Positions 53,201 to 64,000 of a stretch of DNA of 64,000 bases are shown here, piece after piece (position 1 is the first letter of the stretch; the number at the start of each line of letters is the position of its first letter). The position numbers were made by a program, and so were the translations under genes. The DNA is taken from NCBI GenBank assembly GCA_010015655.1, contig ML976657.1, forward strand, positions 2,037,252 through 2,101,251, in the 5' to 3' direction. Source of the stretch: Bimuria novae-zelandiae CBS 107.79. Its lineage: Eukaryota > Ascomycota > Dothideomycetes > Pleosporales > Didymosphaeriaceae. Below the pieces are notes generated by a model. It was not told where the DNA came from and ran no database searches. It saw only the letters and a program-made list of their open reading frames with translations.

Positions 53201-56200
53201 TGTCGACGACGACCCGTACGCTCAGGACGTTCCCGCTAGGGTCGCATCCCCCTTGTTTTCTGAACCTGAGCCTGTCCTGGTGGAGGAGCGCAGACATGAG
53301 CGCGAAATCCCCGACGATTTGGCTGACACTGCGAAGCTCAGCAAGAAAGATAAGAAGAAAAAGTCGAACGGTGCCGAGGAGGACTTCTTCGATCAACCTC
53401 CGCCAAGTAGCGCTGATGTACAGAGGCTGCCCGAGCCTGAACCTGCTAGGGAACCGCTGCCGGAGCCGGAGCCGGAAAAGCCATCAGAAGACGATTGGGT
53501 TGCACCCGCGAAGCTGAGCAAGAAGGACAAGAAGAAGAAAGCCAAGGCTGCTAAGAAGGGCATTGCCGACAGTCCTGATGATACCGGATCCAGCCAACCT
53601 TCTTCTCCGATTATTGAACGCGATCTCAGAGACATTGAGCCTATTCTTACAGGGGATGTCGCACGAGATACTACGCGAGGCAACCCAAGCTCAAGCAGCG
53701 CAACGACTGCTGCTATGGCGGGTGGCTTTGCTGCCCTCGTTGGTGCCGCCATGAAGCAAGACCAGGACAGGATCGCCTCGGACTTTGAACATGCACGCGA
53801 AAGCATGGAATATGCAAGGACTCTTCCCAGCACTGCGTTCCATGACGTCGACGAATTGAACGATGTTAAAACCCCTAAGAAGAAGAACAGGGTCTCTAGT
53901 GGCAGGTGGTCGCCTTCCATAGGATCTCCACTCCGAGCTGAAGTTCAATACGACGATTATGTCGGTCAAATGGCAGGGTCTTCGTCTTCTGCGACGGCTA
54001 GGGAACCCCCTCAAGCCCCTCCCGTGGACCTTGGGTTGAGCCACGTATTTCCTTCATCGATTCGAGACGGTCATGATTCTGGCTATTATGCTCCAGATGA
54101 TACTGTGCAACAGCCGCCTGCCGACCGTGACTCGGACGAGTTCTTCTCAGCAGGTTCAGAGGAGCAGAAGTCGACCATTGTGAAATCGCCCCCGTCCGAC
54201 AGACACGATGATCGCGAGAAGCCTAGTGTTGTCTCTCCAGATAGGAAGTATGATGATGAATTTGATCGGGAAGAGCGGCACCGGAGGCGCCACGAAACTC
54301 ACTCCAGCTCACAAAGTCGCGACCGTGGCTACGAGCTGGACAATGGTGATTCACCGACCAAGCGAAGACATCATCGTAGGCGTGGCACAGACGAACGTTC
54401 GGTCGAAGATTGGGATTCCCGTTCTGCCATCTCTGACACTCGATCTGAAGCGACTGGCGAACGTCGCCGCAAACACAGGCATCGAGATAGTGAGCGCAAT
54501 GGTTCGCCGGAAGAGTACCGTCGCTCTGCCGCCAAGTCTGAGCCGGGAGACATCGAAAGCGAACGAAAATCTTCTCGGCGCCGATCAAAACGGGACGATG
54601 ACGACAACATGTCTGTGGTGTCATCACCAGCACGTTACGATGAAGAGAAGGCCTCGAAGAAGGACAAGGAAAAGCGGTCATCTGGGCTCTTTGGGTTATT
54701 TAGCAGATCTAAGGAGAATTTGGCGGAGACCTCTAGCAAGTCATCAAAAACGAGAGAAGATGAGGATGACGGGGAGCGAAGACGTCGCCGAAGGAAGCAT
54801 AGGGAAGGTTCGGCATATGGTTCGGATGACGACGATGTACGATCCACTATCTCGTCGTCTAGCCGCCGTGAGAAACGAAGGAGTCGTACTGACGGTTGGG
54901 ATGAAAAGGTATAGCACACTTCTTTACTTGTTGTACATTTCTCCATCATGTATTATAGACGTTAATATATTGGGTGTTACAGGAACCCGCCTCCCGATCA
55001 CGCAATGAAGACGAAGACCAGACTTTTTTAGACGATCGGGCAGTGGCAGCCACACCACTGCCCACCGATGAAGCGACTTCTCGCCCTGGCAAAGCTCCGG
55101 GTAGTGGCATGCTTGACAACACACCCGATCGTTCCCTCCCCGCTCTTGATACCTCTTTCGCATTCCCACAAGAGACACAGAGTGCCGAACCTCCGACTAC
55201 GTCGATAGAGGACCCTCGCACGTTCTTGACCAAGCTCACTGGACTGCAACCATGGCAGCTGGAAGCCTTTCCGGATGAACTTCCTCCGCTCCCTGTGAGC
55301 AGACCGTCGAGTCCTCTGCTACACACTCCCGAACAGCCAGCAAGAAGCCCTCTCTCTGAGCGAAGACTATCATCTACTTCAGTGCCTATCCGTTTCCGTC
55401 CACCTCCTTCAAGCCCCAATGCAAGACGCAACGATCTCGCGCTCGACCTCAAAAATGCCCCTAGCCCTTCTAGCTCTCCACTGCGTCCGGCAGGTCCTCG
55501 ACATTCCAAATCGCATTCTAGTGAATTCGTCCATTCGCGCGAGTATCGACCACTGTACCTTGTAGAACGCAACCGCAAGTCTGCCGAGGTCGAAGAAGAA
55601 GTGCTCCCAGCGTTGCCGTCCAGCGGGAGTCCCTCGCGAGCATCATCCGTGACTGAAACGGAGGATGAGTACCAGTCTGCGTACGAGTCGGCCAGGGAGT
55701 CACCCAGCGCAAGCGTCAGCGATGCCTTTGAAGATGCTTTCGCGACGCCGTTCACCTTTTTGCCACCAGCCTACCCCGCCCCTGGACCTGAACTACAACA
55801 TGCTGAGCTTGCGGATCGCGAGGTGGAGGAGTTGACTGAGTCGCAGCAGACTACGCCCAAGGCATCTTCGTTCCCGGCTGACGTGCTGGATGTGCGGGGA
55901 GACAGTGCTGCGTGGCCGGCTGAGGATTTGTCTGATAAGCTGGAACGAGTTACTCGTGAAGAGCCGAAGGGTCTGGGTTTGATACTGGAGGAGTCCGGGA
56001 CGCCTCTCCCGGCTCTGTCTTCCTATATACGGGATCAGTTCCCCGGGCAGGACTTCACACAGATTGCGCCGCCGTTTATGCGGAATGCTGCTGTGCATCC
56101 TGCGCCCTTGGCTGCTAGCGCTCCCCTCGACGATGCCCATATACGAGACGTACCCCATGGCGAGCAGAAGGGTCTGGGTCTGATGTTGGAGCAACCCGCT

Positions 56201-59200
56201 CCCCCTCTCCCCTCTCTATCATCGTACCTCAGGGATCAATTCCCCGGGCAGGACTTCACCCAGATCGCCCCACCATTCATGCTTCACGCTACCGTGCATC
56301 CTACACCTCTAGCACCCAGCGCTCCCCTCGACGATGCCAATATGCGAGACGCGCCTCTAACACGCAGTAGAACCCCCTCTCCCGCCAGGACATCCTCCCA
56401 CCTCAAAAACACCGCTTTCGGAGCCCTCGGCGCCCTCGTAGGCGGCGCCACCGCCGCCATCCTAGGGCACCGCTCCCCATCCCCAGCGCCCCCCTCCGAA
56501 GACGACTTCATGGGCGGCGCCCCCGATAAAGATACCGTCGCTGCCGCTGCATTCTCCGCCCCGACCCCGGCACCCAAACAGCCCAAGCGCCCTGCGCTTA
56601 CGCGCGCGCCTTCATCGAGCTCTACGAAGGGCAAGAAAGGAAAGAAAGCGTCGAAGGGGAAGAGCGTTGACCTTAGCACCGAACAGGTTAAGGAACTCAC
56701 TGCAGAAGACCACGCGAAGATCCGGGAAGCTGATGCCGCGGATGCGGTGGAGGGGTGGTTTAGCGAGGAGGTGAAGCCGGTTGAGGAGAAGGTTGAGGAG
56801 AAGAGGGAGGTGGAGGTTAAGCAGCCGGAGCCGAGGCCGGAGTTGATGCGCAGGGAGAGTAAGGGGAAGGGCAAGGCGAAGAAGAAGGGGAAGAAGGCGT
56901 CGGTGGGTGAAGTCGTAGAGACGCCTGCGTCTATGCCTGCGGAGGAGGTTGCGCTGCCTGAGACGCCTGCGGAGGAGGTTGTGCTACCTGAGACTCCTGC
57001 GGAGGAGATTGATTTGCCTGAGACGCCTGCGCAGGATGTTGCTTTGCCGGAGACTCCTGCTCCTGCTGACAATGTGCCCGAGCACGCACTTCCTGGATCG
57101 TCGAAGGATGAGGTCGACCCTCTGCACGAGACTGCTAAAGATATTAAGCCCGAACATCCTGCTCATGCCGACAAGGTCTCTGAGTCTGCCGTCCCTGGCT
57201 CGTCGAAGGATGGGGTTGAACCGCCTCTGCCTGCCATGACGAACGAGCTTGAGTCGGAAGTAAGGGCTGAGGAACCGCCGCCCACTGCTGAAAAGCCCGC
57301 AGTCGATCCGTTCACCGGACTGAGCAAGAATCAGAGGAAGAAGTTGGAGAAGAAGTTGAAGGCTGAGGCGAAAGCGAAGGCAGAGGCGGAAGCGGAAGCG
57401 GAAGCGTCCGAGCCCACACCGGCTGTTACATCTGAGAAGCCCAAGGAGCTATCCGAGCCTACACCGGCTGTCACCTCCGACAAACCCATTGAGAGTGAGG
57501 TTGCTGGCTCGTCTAGAGAGGCACCGGAACCTACACCAGCCGTTACCTCTGAGAAGCTCATTGAGCGCGAGGTTGCTAGCTCATCCAGAGAGGCACCCGA
57601 GCCTTCACCAGCCGTTGGCTCTAAGAAGGTTAACGACGACAAGATTGCTGTCTCTTCCAAAGAGATCACCGAGCCCCTCACAACAACATCCTCCAAAGAC
57701 GCTGGATACATCCCCGGCTCCGATAAGCTCGATGAGAGTGGTCTTCCCAGTTCATCTAGAGATATCTCTGAGTCCTTTGCGCTAAGTTCTTCCAAAGACA
57801 CCGGCTACATCCCCGGTTCCTCATCCTCCTTCGTCCCCACCTTCAACGACAACGAAGACAACTGGGACAACGCCCCCGCCGAAGACGACGCTACGCTCGT
57901 CGGCGAACCCGGCGCCAGCACGTCCCCCGAGATGATGTCGAAAGAGTTCCGCAGGCAGAAGCTGCTCGATCACACCGCCCCAAGGGGTGGCCAGGATCCG
58001 CACGTAAACCGAGCGCTCATGGGGTACGGCGACGACAGTCCGCTTGCGAGAGAGATCCAGGCGAGCAAGTTGGGTCATGTGGATGAGACAGGCCGTATTG
58101 ATTGGGGTGCGTCCGTGCCAAGGACAGAGCAGTCCGCTGGGAGTACGCTGTCACTTGCGACGCCGACCTCTATTGCGATTGAGCCTAGGGAAAGCACACC
58201 CTCCCCTGTTGAGGACGATACACCTTCTGCATCTAAGAGCAAGAAAGACAAGAAGAAGGGGAAGAAGGCGAAGCGCGGTAGCCAGGCCATCGAGCCCGAG
58301 CCGTCTGTTTTCCCATTCGAATCTGGTGTTCCGAAGGAGGTTAGCGAAGTGTTGTCCACGGAAGCTTCGACACAGGAGCAAGTTCAGCAGGGGGCGCTCA
58401 AGCCCGCTTTTGACGCCGGTGCGGTGTCTCAGTTCCTCGTGACTGATGAGGCGGAGGAGAGGAAGTCTGTCGAGCAGCCGCAGCCCAGCGCATCTCAAGA
58501 ATCTACCCAAGCTATCGAGCCGGCGAAGGAGGCTAAGTCGAAGGGTAAAAGCAAAAAGCCATCAACCCCTGAGCCCTCGTCTGGCTGGGGCAAGAGTCTC
58601 CTTGGCGCTTTTGGGTGGGGTGGTAGAAAGAATTCGAAGTTTGACGCTAAAAGTACGGCGAAGACGGTGGAGAAGGCAGCCGACCCTGTTTCCGAGAGTG
58701 TATCGGCGCCTGTGGTTGAGAAGAGCGTCGAGCCCGAGAAGACACCTACCCAAGACAAGGAAAAGGCAGCCGAACCTGTTTCTGAGACTGTATCGGCGCC
58801 TGTGGTTACGAAGAGCGTCGAGCCTAAGGCTGAGAGCGGGCTCAAACCGGTCCAGCAGGGGAAGGCGGTGTACGATGCTGGTGATGTATCGCAGTACCTT
58901 ATTGCGGAGTCGGATCCTGCGACACCGGAACGTGCGGGTACGCCGGCTGTGCAGGAAACTAAGAAAATCGTGAAGGAGGCTGGTATTGTCGAGCCATCAC
59001 AGGAAGAACAGCAACTACCTAAAAGTGTCACGGATGTTAAGACAGAGCCTGCGCAGGATGCCCCGCAGTCCGTTACCGAGGCATTGGGCAGTACTATGAA
59101 AGATGTCCGGGAGGCCGTACTCGGAAGAGCGCCAGAACAACCTCTTCCCGAAGCTTCTACGCCTGCTGAAGTCAACGAGTGGGCGCTGACATCTTCGACT

Positions 59201-62200
59201 AAGAGGAAGGACAAGAAAGCGAAGAAAGGGAAGCGTGACAGTTTTACAGTCTCGGACACAGCTGAGAGCGAAGCTGTGCTCGATGCTCCTTCTGCTGTGC
59301 AGGAAGGTGATGCTACGGAGAAGGGGCCTGGAGAGGGTGTTGAGTTGCCGACTGCGGATGTCCCACTCGAGGAGCATTCCTCCATCACGAGGGAAGCAGG
59401 GTCTGCGCCGCCCATCGAGAAGCCGGCTGAGCTGCCAATTCAGTATACCACTGTCGCTGAGCCGGAGCAAGTTGCCGTGCCTACTGAAGAACCACTCTCC
59501 GCAGCCGATGCAGCACTTCCCAAGGAGCCTATGCAAGTTGCTACACCTGATGCTGTTGTGGACGAACCTGTCGTTCCTACCGACGACAGGCCAGTCGAAG
59601 AGGTGGCGACGCCAGTTGAACAGCAGGAAGATGAATGGGCGCCGCTTGCAAAGAAAGCTAAGAAGAAGAAAGGCAAGAAGGGGAAGGCTGTTGAGCCTGA
59701 ACCTGAACCTGTCCTTCCAGAGCCAGCCACAGTCGATGAGTCTCGCGATCGCCAGATCAGTGTGGAGCAGGCGCGAGAGGAGCCCGAGTCCAGTCCTGAT
59801 CTTAAAGCTGTTGAGCCTGAGGTCACGGCCGAAGCTTCGCAAGCTGAACCCGAGCCTGCCCTGGTTGTTCCCACGCCGACAGAGTCCCGAGCAATTCCTG
59901 AAGATGAGCTAACTGAAGAATTCGCCACGCCAACTGAGAAGCCGGTCGAGGAAGCAATGGGTCCTTCTTCTAAGAAAGATAAGAAGAAGAAGGAGAGGAA
60001 GGGGAAGTCTGTGGACACCGAGCCTGTGATCGAGACAAGCACTGCGGACACCAGTGAGCAGCCTGAAGTGGTCAAGATTGCTGCCGATCCCATTCCTGCG
60101 GAGGCAAGCACACAGGAACCAAGTGACCTTCTCCGAGAAGCGCCCGCACTAGTGACCGGTACCACTGAAGTCACTGCGGATCAAGAGAAACCGGAAACCT
60201 CCACGGAGCCTGCCCAGGTTGCTGAAGACAAGGCCGACGAAGCTACTGTTGCGCCCGCTGATACCCCCATCGAAGATGTCACCACGCCGCTGGGGACTCC
60301 GATCGAGGAGTCGGCAGAACCACTTTCTAAGAAAGACCGGAAGAAGAAGAAAGGCAAGAAGGGAAAGCCTGTTGACCTTGAGCCTAGCACTTCGGAAGCG
60401 AGCCCTGCCATCACAGAGCGTGCGGATGGAGAGAACGACAAGTCGTCTTCAGAAGCGGCGCCGTTTGAGTCGTTCAAATCGTCTGAAGACAAACCGACGG
60501 AAGGAGTCGTTGCACCGACCGGCACTCAGCCTGCGGCTGAAGTCAAACCAACGGAAGATTCTTCTAACCTTGCTGATACTCAAGCGGAAGACGAACCCAC
60601 TACCACTCTTTCCAAGAAAGCAAAGAAGAAGAAGAAGGCGAAGAAAGGCACATCTGTCGACATCGAATCAGGCGGAACCACTCCAGCAGAAGCCGAACCA
60701 CCCCATGAACCGATTTCCGACATCCAAACCGCATCCTCCGCGGCGCATGATGAGCAAACGGCATCTGATGTCAACGACGTGCATGCGATCGACCCGCAGA
60801 AGGAATTAGACCCATCGGAGCCCACTCTAATCGAGCCTAGCGCGCACGTGTTGACCGCTACTCCAGAAACGTCCGTGCGCGACGAACCTGTGGAGAATTC
60901 TGCGCAGACCTCTGCACCTGTGGAAGACGATGAGTGGGCTATGCCAGCGAAGAAGGACAAGAAGAAGAAGGGCAAGAAAGGAAATGCGCCTGATGTGCAG
61001 CCAGTTGCCCCCGATGTCGTTGAGAAAGAGCTGGAGCCGCTTGCCGAGTCGCCGGCCACCGTAGTGGAGACGGCTGCTGAGGTTCCTTTGAGTGCTCTTG
61101 ATGACACTGTTCAGGACGATGGATCAGCCACTTCTTTGTCGAAGAAGGAGAAGAAGAAGGCAAAAAAGAAGGGCAAGCTGAGTGAGCCTGTCACGCCGGC
61201 CGTGGAGTCTGCCGACCCTCTTGCTCGGTCTGTGGAAACCATCGTACTAGAGCAGGCTAAGAACACCGCGCTTCCTGAGCCTATCACGCCGATCGTAGAG
61301 TCTACCGACCCTCTTGCTCAATCTTTGGAAACCATCACATTGGAGCAGGCTAAAGATACCGCGCTTCCTGAGCCTGTTCAAGATGAACTTAGTCGCGATA
61401 TTTCCGAGACTACTGAGGCCACGATCCCTTCCACCAGCGAACAACCTGCAGAGGACACCGCATCCGCGCCTTCTTCCAAGAAGAACAAGAAGAAGAAAGG
61501 CAAGAAAGGTTCAATCAGCCAGGATGTTGAGCCGGAGACGCCTGCTACACCCACCGTGGAAGAGTATATCGCCAAGGAAAGCAAGTCAGACGAGGCTGCT
61601 GAGGGAGCGCCGCAATCTTCAGAGACAGTTTCGCCTATCGATCAGGGTGATCTGAAGCCTTCTAAACCCACTAAAGATGAACTGCTCACCAATGTCAAAC
61701 CTGCAGCTCAAGTGGACGAGCCTGTTCCGGATGTCCCTGAAACCGATGGCAAGACAACCATCCAGCCTTCGGAGCCAGCCGAGGACGAACAGGGCGCGCC
61801 TTCTAAAAAAGACAAGAAGAGAAAGGGCAAGAAGGGGAATTCCGCGTCAGGCACTGTGACACCAATCACACTCGAAGCCGAGCCCGAAGCTCGCGAACTC
61901 TCACTCCCGGCTGAAGATAACATTGTCATGTCGTCTGAGCCTGTCGACATTCCACTGACTCCTCAAGAAGCGCCTATTGAGTCGGAGGTCCAGCCAGCGC
62001 CTCAAGATCTTCCTAACAAGACTGATATACCACCTACTGCAGAGCCCACTACTGAACATGAACCGTCTGTACCGCTTTCGAAGAAGGACAAAAAGAAAGC
62101 TAAGAAGACGGTGAGGAAGAGTGTTACTATTGAAGTGCCTGCACCGGTCGAGACAGACGAGACAAGCGGTGCTGATTCTGCAGCGGAGAAGAGGATCGAC

Positions 62201-64000
62201 GATACCGTACCTGCGCAGACTGAGCAGGCTGCTGCTGAGGTTTCGTTGCCCGACAAGATTGAGGAAGGCGCGGTGGACCAGACCGCTCATGTGATCGAAC
62301 CAGCCAATGTGTCGACACCTATCGAAAAGCTTCCCTCCCTCGATGACCGGCCCATTTTGGAGCCCCAGGATATTGCGCTACCAGAAGCGCAATCTGACGA
62401 CCTATTGCCACCGCAACCCGAAAGACTCCCTCAGCCAGAGAGCACGACGTCTGACCAGGCCTCACTCGAACCTCTAGCACGTGCTCCTACCGTCGAGCCA
62501 CTCAAGGAGCAAGCTGGCATCGATGATTCCGCTCCGGTCTCTAAGAAAGACAAGAAAAAGAAAAAGAAGAGCAAGAGCGTCTCCATTGCTGAAAGCGAGC
62601 CATCTACCCCTGTGCAAGAAGTTCAGGAACCGGTTTTTGAGGAACAGCCTTCGGAATCTCAAGCTCAACCGCCGTCGGTCGAACCGCAAACCGACCATGT
62701 GCCGGAAGAGAAGCAGGGGGCTTCTGAACCTCAGCCTGAACAAATGACCTCCGTCGAATCGCAAACGGACAGAATACCTGAAGAGCAGCATCAGGCTTCT
62801 ACGCCTCATGTCGCTGAAGGATCTACCTCTGAAACTCTGAAGCCCACCTGGATCGACTACGTGCCACCGCCGCCCCCTTCTGGACGAGAAACCGGTACAG
62901 CGAAGAAGAAGAGAGTCGCGCGGGAGAAGAAAGAGAAGGAGCAGTGGGATAAGGAACAGCAGGAGCGGATCGAAAGGGAGCTTAAAGAGTGGGAGGAGCG
63001 ACAGGCAGTGGCGGCCGAGAAGGCTCCTGTCACTGTAGAGGCCGAACAGTCAACGTCTGTAGAGACTGCGGAGGAAGTCAAGGAGCCTGTTGTGATCGAA
63101 CAGCCTGCTGAGCCACAGTCTGATGTCGTACTTGTTGAGCCCGAGCAGAAGACGGATGATTCCACCACAGTTTCAGAAGTCAAAAAAGAGCAGCCAAGTT
63201 CCGAGCTACCGGCCAGCGAGAAGACCATGGATGAGCAGCTTGTTTCCGCAGAAGGTTCGGTTCGAGAGGAGACGCCGACAGCGCCGCTTTCGAAGAAAGA
63301 CAAGAAAAAGGCTAAGAAAGCGAAGCGCGCATCCGTTACTGAAGAGAGCGAATCCCCTGCCCTCGGATTGTCTGCTGAAAAGGAAGCCAAGGAAGCCCCT
63401 CTGCCCGAGTCGGTCCCAGCGACACCTGCCCTAGAAGAGGCTGACCAGATTGCCGAACCAAAGAACACAGTCGCATTCGATGAAGACAAAGACGAAGCTC
63501 AACTGTCCTCCAGACCCTTTGCCGATGCGGAATTGAAGGAAGACCAGACGCCATCCCTTGACACAGCTAAAGCTGAACCTTCACAACAGGGCGAGTCTTC
63601 GGCACCATTGTCGAAGAAGGACAAGACGACAGCCAAAAAATCAGCAAAACGTGCATCTTATGTCGATAGCGAGCCCTCAACAACTCCCGCGACGCCCATT
63701 GAAGAATCACAAAACCCTCTTGCGAATGACTCACCTCCTCCAGATCCCGACCCGCCCAACGAACCGCCTACCGCTGACGAGCCAAGTGCGCAGACCGAGC
63801 AGACCGAAGCAAATGCGTCGGTCTCCAAGAAAGACAAGAAGAAGGCAAAGAAGGCCAAACGTGGCTCTATTGCCGAAGACCAGTCTGTCGAGACGCAAGA
63901 CCCCGATGCTTTTTTAGCGTCTGAGACGGGTGAGCGTCTCGTTGGTGATGCAGAGCGCCACGATGGTGGAGCTGCAGACACCATTACTCGATCCGAGCAG
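47259..64000 (+). CDS. LAH: Giant disordered scaffold, Leashin (LAH) / involucrin-repeat type, 3' end outside the window
   Basis: ATG 47259 begins exon 1 (47259-54908, 2,550 codons). A 74-bp intron (54909-54982, GTATAG..ACAG) leads to exon 2, open without a stop to the right edge (3,006 codons more). The protein therefore exceeds 5,550 residues. In order it has a basic RS-rich N terminus and a conserved block near residues 480-560 (KFADWWKNLDDVRRMEEYTE, then GVCKDCFDPRSSP). Several SRSRSRSR clusters follow, then a long Glu/Arg helix at about residues 1145-1395. A proline/serine region comes next. More than twenty Lys-rich modules of the type LSKKDKKKAKK, mostly in exon 2, complete the visible part. 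This matches fungal proteins annotated as involucrin-repeat and, I infer, Leashin, which tethers Woronin bodies to the septum or cell cortex. Identification is by architecture; the conserved C terminus is not visible. Confidence 0.8.
50690..51440 (+). other. Long charged helix (coiled coil or single alpha-helix) in the giant protein
   Basis: About 250 residues consist almost only of Glu, Arg, Lys, Gln and Ala, with frequent E/R alternation at i,i+4 spacing (RREQERRKAELQRQQEAREE). A 96-bp (32-residue) unit is repeated in tandem at 50751 and 50847 (RLDETERREQERRK / RLDETDRREQERRK). It would form a rigid rod of roughly 35 nm if continuous. Confidence 0.75.
52608..52940 (+). repeat. In-frame 111-bp minisatellite, three units
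   Basis: Units start at 52608, 52719 and 52830 with exact 111-bp spacing (37 residues). Each encodes DKYxASTVSAxPSTxSAWST and then PYSxSxSDxxVxPAR. The units differ mainly by point changes, so duplication is recent. Confidence 0.9.
55967..56360 (+). repeat. In-frame 201-bp tandem duplication with DQFPGQ core
   Basis: Two units start at 55967 and 56168 (67 residues each). Both read KGLGLxLE, PLPxLSSYxRDQFPGQDFTQ, IAPPFM and SAPLDDAxxRD. A third, diverged copy of the core lies at about 47814-47860 near the N terminus. Confidence 0.9.
56932..57065 (+). repeat. In-frame 30-bp minisatellite
   Basis: Four units of ten residues, ETPAEEVALP / ETPAEEVVLP / ETPAEEIDLP / ETPAQDVALP, follow one another, then a partial fifth. 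Confidence 0.85.
58668..58835 (+). repeat. In-frame duplication of about 30 residues
   Basis: EKAADPVSESVSAPVVEKSV is followed, after a short spacer, by EKAAEPVSETVSAPVVTKSV. The DNA copies are nearly identical over about 60 bp. Confidence 0.75.
61184..61380 (+). repeat. In-frame 93-bp tandem duplication
   Basis: Units begin at 61184 and 61277 (31 residues: EPVTPAVESADPLARSVETI / EPITPIVESTDPLAQSLETI), and a third start (EPV) is at 61370. Confidence 0.85.

Noticed and set aside
49000..64000. Many open frames of 60-300 codons in other frames and antisense to the giant gene
   Set aside because: They arise from biased codon use and repeats (Ser/Arg/Leu-rich shadows of Lys/Glu codons). None has a family motif, and the sense frame is continuous for over 9 kb.

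Overview
The window is nuclear DNA of a filamentous ascomycete (Pezizomycotina, most likely Dothideomycetes; the class is inference). The grounds are introns of about 45-75 bp with GTAAGT/GTATGT donors and CTAAC/CTGAC branch sites, an ascomycete-type laccase, a CAP20/perilipin-like gene, a HET-domain relic, a Leashin-type giant scaffold, and C-to-T/G-to-A decay of repeats that looks like RIP.

Layout. 0-2.4 kb: 3' part of a decayed cytochrome P450 and two small single-membrane-helix ORFs. 2.8-5.4 kb: RAD54. 5.6-14.0 kb: an AT-rich, RIP-like block holding a transposase remnant, a full-length Ty1/copia element (6270-12389, 5-bp target duplication) and a related solo LTR (12891-13151). 15.0-16.8 kb: laccase (minus). 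18.8-19.4 kb: small secreted protein. 19.6-19.9 kb: a dispersed repeat split by a 131-bp hAT-like MITE. 20.5-23.0 kb: Prp2-like DEAH spliceosomal helicase. 23.7-25.4 kb: frameshifted HET pseudogene. 27.5-28.3 kb: CAP20-like protein. 28.9-31.1 kb: RPL27 and SOF1 head to head. 32.4-33.8 kb: GH71 glucanase with an in-frame stop. 34.4-36.1 kb: GH125 mannosidase. 36.5-38.9 kb: COG4. 39.6-41.6 kb: NIPA-type Mg2+ transporter. 42.5-44.8 kb: copper amine oxidase. 45.3-46.3 kb: CstF64/Rna15-like RNA-binding protein. 47.3 kb to the right edge: one gene for a protein of more than 5,550 residues, resembling Leashin (LAH), the Woronin-body tether.

Most genes are ordinary housekeeping or secreted-enzyme genes and do not form one pathway. 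RPL27 and SOF1 share a short promoter and both serve the ribosome. Secreted carbohydrate or phenol-active enzymes (laccase, GH71, GH125) are scattered among them. Several genes show one clean lesion: a GG instead of GT splice donor in the amine oxidase, a 12-nt intron-like relic with a stop in GH71, a 30-nt intron in the P450, and a C7-run frameshift in the HET gene.

The least described material is the giant scaffold gene. It carries about ten Gly/Ala-rich hydrophobic helices, a long charged helix, over twenty Lys-rich KKDKKK-type modules, several in-frame minisatellites, and a DQFPGQ module present once near the N terminus and twice in tandem about 2,700 residues later. No tRNA, rRNA or CRISPR array could be supported.
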